Shown in pieces: positions 32,733 through 37,528 of a DNA stretch of 37,528 nt. The first letter of the stretch is position 1, and each line of letters begins with the position of its first letter. The notes beneath the pieces were generated by a model. The model ran no database searches. It was given only the letters and a program-made list of their open reading frames with translations, and was not told the origin of the DNA. The stretch comes from WQUF01 sp031549885 (GTDB lineage: Bacteria; Bacillota; Clostridia; Clostridiales; Clostridiaceae), in assembly GCA_031549885.1 (NCBI GenBank), contig JAVBPD010000077.1, positions 1 through 37,528 on the forward strand, written 5' to 3'. The translations under genes were made by a program, and so were the position numbers.

Positions 32733-34172
32733 TTAAAATCTAAAATATATAAATGGATTATATGTTGAACCAACAAGTGAAGATGTACACCAAAACAATG
32801 TAAACAAATTAAATATAGCATTTGAATAAGTTGTTAAAAAATCCCATTGCCTATTCTCTACAAAAAACTTATTAACTAAACTTTTCAACAGTTTAATAAT
32901 TGGCAAACATGCAATAATTGCAACAATTATAAATATATAATTGTTAGATAATAAAATCATATCTTTACTTGTTATAAACTGATTTTTTGTAAATCCAAAC
33001 ATTATTGAAAGGGCTTGAACTAATTTTGGTAAGCTTTCAAAGTAAAACAATACCCAACCAATAATTAAAAAGAATATTGCATAAAAGTGTTGAACAAATC
33101 CAGGAAGTCTTTTTAATATCTTTAATAAGAACAATTTCTCAATTAATAACAAGACAAAAAAGTATAACCCCCATATTATATAATTCCAACTTGCACCATG
33201 CCAAAGGCCTGTTAAAAACCATACTATGAAAATATTTCTAATTTGGAATTTTTTATTTCCACCAAGGGGTATATAAACATAATCTCTAAAGAAAGTGCTT
33301 AAAGACATATGCCACCTTTTCCAAAAATCTGTAATTGATTTAGATATATATGGGTAATTAAAATTCTCTAAAAAGTCAAATCCAAATATCTTTCCAAGGC
33401 CTATAGCCATATCTGAATAGCCAGAGAAATCAAAATACACTTGAATGCCATATAAAAAAATGCTAAGCCACATTCCAAAGATGCTAACATCTCCTAGATT
33501 ACCTGATATAGAATTTTTAACCAGCTCTCCAGCATAATTTGCTATAATTACTTTTTTAAATAGTCCAATTAAAAATCTATTTATACCCTTTGCAATGCTC
33601 TCTAATGTGCTATTTCTTTTTTCAATTTGCTTTGCAACGTCTATGTATCTCACTATTGGTCCAGCAATAAGCTGAGGAAAAAAGGATACATACATTAAAA
33701 AATTAAAAAAACTCTTTTCAGCCTTAACATCATTGCGATAAACATCAATGGTGTAAGACATTGTTTGAAAGGTATAAAAAGAAATGCCAATTGGTAAATT
33801 AAACTTAGGTACAGGGATACTTGTATGAATTAAAAAATTCAAGTTTTCAATTAAAAATCCACTATATTTAAATATAACTAGAAAACCTAAATTAATGGTA
33901 ATAGAAATAATTAATAAAATTTTATCTTTATTTTTATTTACCTTAAATCTTTTATTTTTAGTTCTACTTGCTTCAATTAAATGAGAAATAGAGTAATCGA
34001 CAAAAGCAGTTATAAGCAGAAGTATAACCCAAAGTGGCTCGCCCCAAGCATAAAACATAACTGATGCAAACATTAAAAATATATTTTTATATTTAATTTT
34101 TTTTATTAAAAAATTTCCTAAAAGAACTAATGGAAAAAAAGCATATAAAAAAATAAGACTAGAAAAAACCAC
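32733..34172 (-). CDS. MBOAT family membrane-bound O-acyltransferase (AlgI-like)
   Basis: The 479-residue protein has about ten membrane helices with the AlgI-type blocks LPIGISFYTFQTMSYTIDVY, FPQLIAGPIVRY, DFWKRWHMSLSTFFRDYVYIPLGG and the catalytic His in LTGLWHGASWNYIIWG. It passes an acyl group, usually acetyl, across the membrane to an outside acceptor protein. The start is GTG 34172 with GGGTGG upstream. It forms a two-gene unit with the DHHW protein, likely for acetylation of a surface polymer. Confidence 0.95.
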   Translation of the reverse strand: MVFSSLIFLYAFFPLVLLGNFLIKKIKYKNIFLMFASVMFYAWGEPLWVILLLITAFVDYSISHLIEASRTKNKRFKVNKNKDKILLIISITINLGFLVIFKYSGFLIENLNFLIHTSIPVPKFNLPIGISFYTFQTMSYTIDVYRNDVKAEKSFFNFLMYVSFFPQLIAGPIVRYIDVAKQIEKRNSTLESIAKGINRFLIGLFKKVIIANYAGELVKNSISGNLGDVSIFGMWLSIFLYGIQVYFDFSGYSDMAIGLGKIFGFDFLENFNYPYISKSITDFWKRWHMSLSTFFRDYVYIPLGGNKKFQIRNIFIVWFLTGLWHGASWNYIIWGLYFFVLLLIEKLFLLKILKRLPGFVQHFYAIFFLIIGWVLFYFESLPKLVQALSIMFGFTKNQFITSKDMILLSNNYIFIIVAIIACLPIIKLLKSLVNKFFVENRQWDFLTTYSNAIFNLFTLFWCTSSLVGSTYNPFIYFRF

Positions 34173-34259
34173 TTGCTACCACCCATCTTTTGTATAAATT
34201 AATATAATGTTCTAATTATACAATCTTTTATGAATTTAATTGATTTTTATTACAGAACA

Positions 34260-34288
34260 TTGTAAATTAAACTCTTATAAAATATAAT
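34260..34288 (+). promoter_or_regulatory. Sigma-A promoter of queT
   Basis: TTGTAA (34260-34265), a 17-bp spacer and perfect TATAAT (34283-34288), ending about 25 bases before the preQ1 aptamer. Confidence 0.8.
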
Positions 34289-34312
34289 AATATACAAACG
34301 ATAAAAAAATAT

Positions 34313-34350
34313 AGACAGTTCGAAAGCCTCCTGTCTTTAAATAAAACTAC
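34313..34350 (+). promoter_or_regulatory. PreQ1-I riboswitch
   Basis: GACAG (34314-34318) pairs with CTGTC (34331-34335) around a loop with GTTCG and AGCCTC, followed by the A-rich tail TAAATAAAACTA. This is the H-type pseudoknot layout of preQ1-I aptamers, and the downstream gene is a queuosine-precursor transporter. The switch likely lowers expression when preQ1 is plentiful. Confidence 0.85.
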
Positions 34351-34351
34351 G

Positions 34352-34412
34352 GCAAAACATAATAAAAATGTGTTTTTTTGCTCATAGTTTGGGGCAATTT
34401 TTTTTAGGAGTG
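34352..34412 (+). promoter_or_regulatory. Probable expression platform of the preQ1 riboswitch
   Basis: An imperfect hairpin with a T-run (gcaaaacat to atgtgttttttt, 34352-34379) could be a terminator. Closer to the gene, TAGGA/TCCTA around 34405-34415 can fold over the ribosome site AGGAG (34406-34410), and CTCCT in the aptamer (34328-34332) is also complementary to it. Control at transcription, translation or both cannot be decided by eye. Confidence 0.45.
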
Positions 34413-34420
34413 TCCTAGTT

Positions 34421-34921
34421 ATGAAAATTAAGGTAAATGTCATTGTGAGAATTGCTGTAATTGCTGCAATTTATGCTGCTGTAACTATTTTGCAAGGAAA
34501 TACTGCATATTTAGGGATTCAATTTAGAATTGCTGAAATTTTAAATCTGCTTGCATTTTTAAATCCCATTTATGGAATTGGAGTTATACTTGGTTGCTTT
34601 TTGGCAAACTTATATAGCCCAGTTTTTTTGGACATGTTATTTGGCACTTTAGCAACAGCCTTAAGCGTATTTTTAATAAGCAAAAGCAAAAATTTATTTA
34701 TTTCAAGCCTTTATCCTGTAATTATAAATGCAATTATAGTTGGCTTTGAATTATATTTTGTGTATAAATTGCCATTACTTTTAACGATGCTCCAAATTGC
34801 CATTGGGGAATTTGTGGTTGTAAGCATAATAGGATGTATAATATTTAAATTTATTTTAAGAAATAAAGGATTATTGAATGCATTAGATGCTACTAAAAAA
34901 AGAAAAGAGCAGATTTTATAA
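34421..34921 (+). CDS. queT: QueT family queuosine-precursor ECF transporter S component
   Basis: The 166-residue membrane protein has about five or six helices and the QueT blocks YAAVTILQGNTAYLGIQFRI, EILNLLAFLNPIYGIGVILG and DMLFGTLATALSV. QueT is the substrate-binding subunit of a group II ECF transporter for a queuine or preQ1-type precursor; it would use a shared EcfA/EcfT module encoded elsewhere. The preQ1-I riboswitch directly upstream supports this. A second small S component unrelated to CbiM in the same window. Confidence 0.93.
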   Translation: MKIKVNVIVRIAVIAAIYAAVTILQGNTAYLGIQFRIAEILNLLAFLNPIYGIGVILGCFLANLYSPVFLDMLFGTLATALSVFLISKSKNLFISSLYPVIINAIIVGFELYFVYKLPLLLTMLQIAIGEFVVVSIIGCIIFKFILRNKGLLNALDATKKRKEQIL

Positions 34922-34935
34922 GAAAACTAAAATTT

Positions 34936-34963
34936 AGCCACCCAAATAGGGTGGCCATTTTTA
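34936..34963. terminator. Bidirectional terminator between queT and deoD
   Basis: gccaccc (34937-34943) pairs with gggtggc (34949-34955), followed by cattttt; the reverse side has A/T-rich sequence too. queT and deoD converge here. Confidence 0.8.
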
Positions 34964-35662
34964 AGCAATTTCAAGTGCAATTTTCATCATATCTGTAAAT
35001 GTTTTTTCTCTTTCTTCTGAAGTCGTTGCTTCTTCTGATATGAGAGAATCAGATATGGTTAAAATGCAAAGAGCTTTTTTATTTAAATATGCAGCATTTG
35101 CATATAAAGCACAAGCTTCCATTTCAACTGCTAAAACACCTAATGAAGCCCATTTTTTATAATCTTCTTTATCTGCAGAATAAAACACATCAGAAGATAG
35201 AACATTTCCAATATGAGCATTTATATTAAGCTCTTTTGATTTGTTATATGCATTTAAAAGCAAATTCCAATCTGCAATAGGAGCGAAGGTTCCATTTAAA
35301 TTGTATTGTTTTAAATAGGAAGAATTTGAACAAGCTCCTTGAGCGATTACTATGTCTCTAACATGAACATCTTTTTGATAAGATCCTGCAGATCCAATTC
35401 GTATAATATTTTCCACATCATACATTGAAAATAATTCATAAGAGTAAATTCCAATAGATGGCATTCCCATTCCAGAGCCCATTACAGATACTTTTTTACC
35501 TTTATATTCACCAGTAAATCCATACATATTTCTAACTTCAGTAACAAGCTTTACATTTTCTAAAAAATTTACAGCTATATACTTTGCTCTTAAAGGATCT
35601 CCAGGCATTAATACAGTTTTTGCAAAATCACCAGGCTTTGCTGATATATGAGGTGTTGGCAT
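34961..35662 (-). CDS. deoD: Purine-nucleoside phosphorylase, DeoD type
   Basis: The 233-residue protein cleaves purine (deoxy)nucleosides with phosphate to free base and (deoxy)ribose-1-phosphate. It has the hexameric PNP marks TPHISAKPGDFAKTVLMPGDP, GSGMGMPSIGIYSYEL, IIRIGSAGSY, AVEMEACALYANA and LTISDSL with the catalytic Asp. Start ATG 35662 follows AAGGGGG and gives the usual MPTPHI; the frame opens further upstream but the extra residues are not family-like. Confidence 0.95.
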   Translation of the reverse strand: MPTPHISAKPGDFAKTVLMPGDPLRAKYIAVNFLENVKLVTEVRNMYGFTGEYKGKKVSVMGSGMGMPSIGIYSYELFSMYDVENIIRIGSAGSYQKDVHVRDIVIAQGACSNSSYLKQYNLNGTFAPIADWNLLLNAYNKSKELNINAHIGNVLSSDVFYSADKEDYKKWASLGVLAVEMEACALYANAAYLNKKALCILTISDSLISEEATTSEEREKTFTDMMKIALEIA

Positions 35663-35707
35663 AAAATTTCCCCCTTTATTTAATTTTTTATATATATTCA
35701 TATTTTT

Positions 35708-35735
35708 ATTGTAATGTTAATTTTAAAATTTACAA
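35708..35735 (-). promoter_or_regulatory. Sigma-A promoter of deoD
   Basis: On the minus strand TTGTAA (35730-35735), a 16-bp spacer and TACAAT (35708-35713), about 45 bases before the start codon. Confidence 0.55.
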
Positions 35736-35840
35736 GCATAAATTATGTTATAGCGATTAAACTTAGAATAGATTTAAAAACTATAAAGTGTAATTAAACT
35801 AAATTGTGTAGTATAATTAAATAAAAAGTTGGAGGGTTTT

Positions 35841-36620
35841 ATGCCTAATAGTAATGACCAGTATAATTGCTCAAACATAAAGGTATCACAAACTTTAACA
35901 TGTTCTGATATTACAATTGATGTAATTGAATATGATGATTTAACAGCTTCTACATCAGAAGAAGCTATGAATTTCTTTTATATGAATAAAGCAAATATTA
36001 AACTGCGCCAATGTGTAGTAAAACTAACAGGTAAAAGCGGTGTTCAATTATCACAAGGCGCAATGAGTTATATTCATGGAAGAATTGAAACCACCACTAA
36101 TGTAAAAGGTGTTGGTGATTTTTTTGGTAAAGTTATGAAAGCTGCTGTAACAAAAGAACAAGCAATAAAACCGCTTTACAGAGGTATTGGAGAAATTTTT
36201 TTAGAGCCAAGTTATAGGCATTATATTTTACTTGATTTAAAAAATGAAAGCATTTGTGTAGACGATGGAATGTTTTTTGCGGCATCTGAAAATGTAAAAG
36301 TTACAGCAAGGCCAATTTCAAGCATTTCAGCTGCTGTTGCAGGAGGAGAGGGGCTTTTTAACTTATGTTTAGAAGGAACTGGCCCTGTAATTTTAGAGAG
36401 CAAAGTGCCAGAAAGTGAAATAGTATTTTATGAATTAAATAACGATATTTTAAAAGTGGATGGAAATTTTGCTCTGCTTTGGAGCTCTTCTTTAAGATTC
36501 ACAGTTCAAAAATCTGGTAAGTCATTAATAGGTTCAGCTGTATCAGGGGAAGGACTTGTAAATGTGTATGAAGGCACAGGAAGGGTATGGCTTGCTCCTA
36601 CATTAAAATTTCATAAATAA
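35841..36620 (+). CDS. AIM24 family protein
   Basis: The 259-residue protein is the bacterial AIM24 type (beta-helical trimer fold): ANIKLRQCVVKLTGKSGVQL, GRGGEIFLEP-like IGEIFLEPSYRHYILLDL, GEGLFNLCLEGTGPVILES, and KSLIGSAVSGEGLVNVYEGTG with LAP near the end. The biochemical role in bacteria is not known; the yeast namesake is a mitochondrial inner-membrane organiser. ATG 35841 follows TGGAGGG; an upstream TTG at 35829 overlaps that site. A TATAAT at 35812-35817 may be its -10 box. Confidence 0.88.
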   Translation: MPNSNDQYNCSNIKVSQTLTCSDITIDVIEYDDLTASTSEEAMNFFYMNKANIKLRQCVVKLTGKSGVQLSQGAMSYIHGRIETTTNVKGVGDFFGKVMKAAVTKEQAIKPLYRGIGEIFLEPSYRHYILLDLKNESICVDDGMFFAASENVKVTARPISSISAAVAGGEGLFNLCLEGTGPVILESKVPESEIVFYELNNDILKVDGNFALLWSSSLRFTVQKSGKSLIGSAVSGEGLVNVYEGTGRVWLAPTLKFHK

Positions 36621-36674
36621 ATAAAGAAGCTACTTTTAATAGGCAATAAAACCATTAAAAGTAGCTTCTTTTAA
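36620..36674. terminator. Strong bidirectional terminator after the AIM24 gene
   Basis: A perfect 17-bp stem (36624-36640 with 36654-36670) over a 13-base loop, with T's on the plus side and A's on the other. The genes on both sides converge on it. Confidence 0.9.
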
Positions 36675-36887
36675 TTAGATTATCTCTTCTTCATTTAAAT
36701 TAAACTTAGAACATTTTTTCACTTCAGTAAATAAAATACCTTTATAGTGTGAACCTTTTTCTATGATTAAATCTGATAAAGCTATTAACTGATTTTCTGT
36801 TATATCTTCTTTTACATCATTAATTATGATCTTTTTAGTTGACCCATTGCTCAATTGAAATGTAAATTCTACATATGTCTTAATCAT
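36675..36887 (-). CDS. DUF2922 family small protein
   Basis: The 70-residue protein reads TYVEFTFQLSNGSTKKIIIN, then DITENQLIALSDLIIE and a short C-terminal strand with ILFTEVKKC, the DUF2922 pattern. Function is unknown. It starts one base after the stop of the DUF1659 gene with GGAGG upstream; this pair of small genes is common in clostridia and bacilli. Confidence 0.85.
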   Translation of the reverse strand: MIKTYVEFTFQLSNGSTKKIIINDVKEDITENQLIALSDLIIEKGSHYKGILFTEVKKCSKFNLNEEEII

Positions 36888-36888
36888 C

Positions 36889-37107
36889 TTACTCCTCCAC
36901 CAATAGAGCTACATTATTTTTTAAAATTTCTTTAGGACTGTAGGCTAAAATATCTCCTATGGCTCTTCCTAATTCATGAAAATTTTCATCGGTTGCTGTG
37001 TAGGATACAAAATCAAATGTTTGTCTTTTGTTTACAACCTTTCCTTCTTCTGAAAGCATTTCATAAACTACAGATACTGCATTTGTTCTTACTGTTTTAA
37101 CAATCAT
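36889..37107 (-). CDS. DUF1659 family small protein
   Basis: The 72-residue protein has a beta-rich first half (TNAVSVVYEMLSEEGKVVNK) and DENFHELGRAIGDILAY, followed by ILKNNVALLVEE, matching DUF1659. No function is established. GGAG lies seven bases before the ATG. It is the first gene of the two-gene unit with DUF2922. Confidence 0.85.
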   Translation of the reverse strand: MIVKTVRTNAVSVVYEMLSEEGKVVNKRQTFDFVSYTATDENFHELGRAIGDILAYSPKEILKNNVALLVEE

Positions 37108-37309
37108 TTTTATTCTCCAATATAATTATTTATATATTAATATATTTAATTTATTATTAAATTGTTCTTAATTTTTTATATAAATTTATTTTTTTTAAAA
37201 AACTAATTTTAGTTATTTATTATTTAAATAATAAATTTAAGTAAAAATATTCTTAAATGATCTTTTAAAGCATATAGATTAATAAAGAATTACTTTAAGG
37301 GAGTTATGT
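37108..37309. other. Very AT-rich divergent intergenic region
   Basis: It lies between the DUF1659 gene (-) and the last gene (+). It is nearly all A/T and I see no reliable promoter or structure, though several -10-like sequences are present by chance. Confidence 0.4.
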
Positions 37310-37528
37310 ATGAATTGCTGTGGAATAGATTTATCACCTAATTATAGGCTACACAAGGTTGAGGTTACTGAATATATGCTTAGTTCACTTTCTCAAGAGG
37401 AGAGCGAAAAAAGAGCAAAAGAAGAGAGGCAAATTATCTTAAAGAGAAATAGTAATTTTAATAGGGGCGTAGACCTGCACAAAAATATGCAAAATATCGA
37501 TATTGAATTAATTGAGGATATTCCTGAA
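37310..37528 (+). CDS. Unrecognised protein, 3' end outside the window
   Basis: ATG 37310 opens a frame of 73 codons to the window edge without a stop, with AAGGGAG nine bases upstream. It starts MNCCGIDLSPNYRLHKVEV and continues with a charged, probably helical stretch (SLSQEESEKRAKEERQIILK) and an acidic end (IDIELIEDIPE). There is no signal peptide or membrane segment. I do not recognise the family. An ATG at 37306 in another frame stops early. Confidence 0.7.
   Translation, partial: MNCCGIDLSPNYRLHKVEVTEYMLSSLSQEESEKRAKEERQIILKRNSNFNRGVDLHKNMQNIDIELIEDIPE

Overview
The window is AT-rich DNA of a Clostridium-type anaerobe (Clostridium sensu stricto is my inference). The signs are strong AAGGAGG-type ribosome sites, frequent TTG/GTG starts, the anaerobic (early cobalt insertion) cobalamin pathway, a CD3324-family protein, a DUF1659/DUF2922 pair, and riboswitch-controlled operons with rho-independent terminators. 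I see no insertion sequence, phage gene, CRISPR array or rRNA.

Layout. 1-2381 (-): 3'-truncated gene for a large repeat protein (DUF11-like stretches, SdrD B-like domain). 2667-2743 (-): tRNA-Arg(ACG) with its own promoter and terminator. 2992-6109 (+): a secreted protein that looks like a dead metalloprotease, then a creatininase-family/class III aminotransferase pair. 6100-9310 (+): sigma-A promoter, cobalamin riboswitch, and cbiMNQO cobalt ECF transporter. 9308-10204: a small CD3324-family gene (-) preceded by two tandem, promoter-bearing micro-units that each could encode a peptide ending in IYEVTKL. 10205-12078 (+): larA-like nickel-pincer racemase, a CPHC thioredoxin-like protein and a ThiS/MoaD-like sulfur carrier. 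12098-16816 (-): Yip1-like membrane protein, MacB-type ATPase, secreted/anchored protein, FtsX-like permease and a UgtP-like glycosyltransferase. 17034-18513: APH/CotS-like kinase (+) and a RdgB/HAM1-like NTPase (-), overlapping tail to tail.

18575-31376 (+) is the core: a sigma-A promoter and a second cobalamin riboswitch precede one tightly packed operon, cbiD-cbiL-cbiF-cbiG-cbiH-cbiJ/sirC-hemC-cobA/hemD-hemB-cbiX-cbiET-cbiA-cbiC. It covers 5-aminolevulinate to cob(II)yrinate a,c-diamide. Genes for making aminolevulinate (hemA, hemL) and for the late steps (cbiP, cbiB, cobU, cobS, cobT and adenosylation) are not in the window. The transporter and the operon share riboswitch control, so cobalt uptake and ring synthesis should be shut off together by B12. 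The odd points are the CbiA amidotransferase domain, which has lost its catalytic Cys and the His of the usual YxHxHF motif, the CbiJ-SirC fusion, and a Gly-to-Phe change in the SAM loop of CobA.

31375-34172 (-): a DHHW/AlgJ-like protein and an MBOAT acyltransferase, likely a surface polymer O-acylation pair. 34260-34921 (+): preQ1-I riboswitch and queT. 34961-35662 (-): deoD. 35841-36620 (+): AIM24-family protein. 36675-37107 (-): DUF1659 and DUF2922 genes. 37310-end (+): start of an unrecognised gene.
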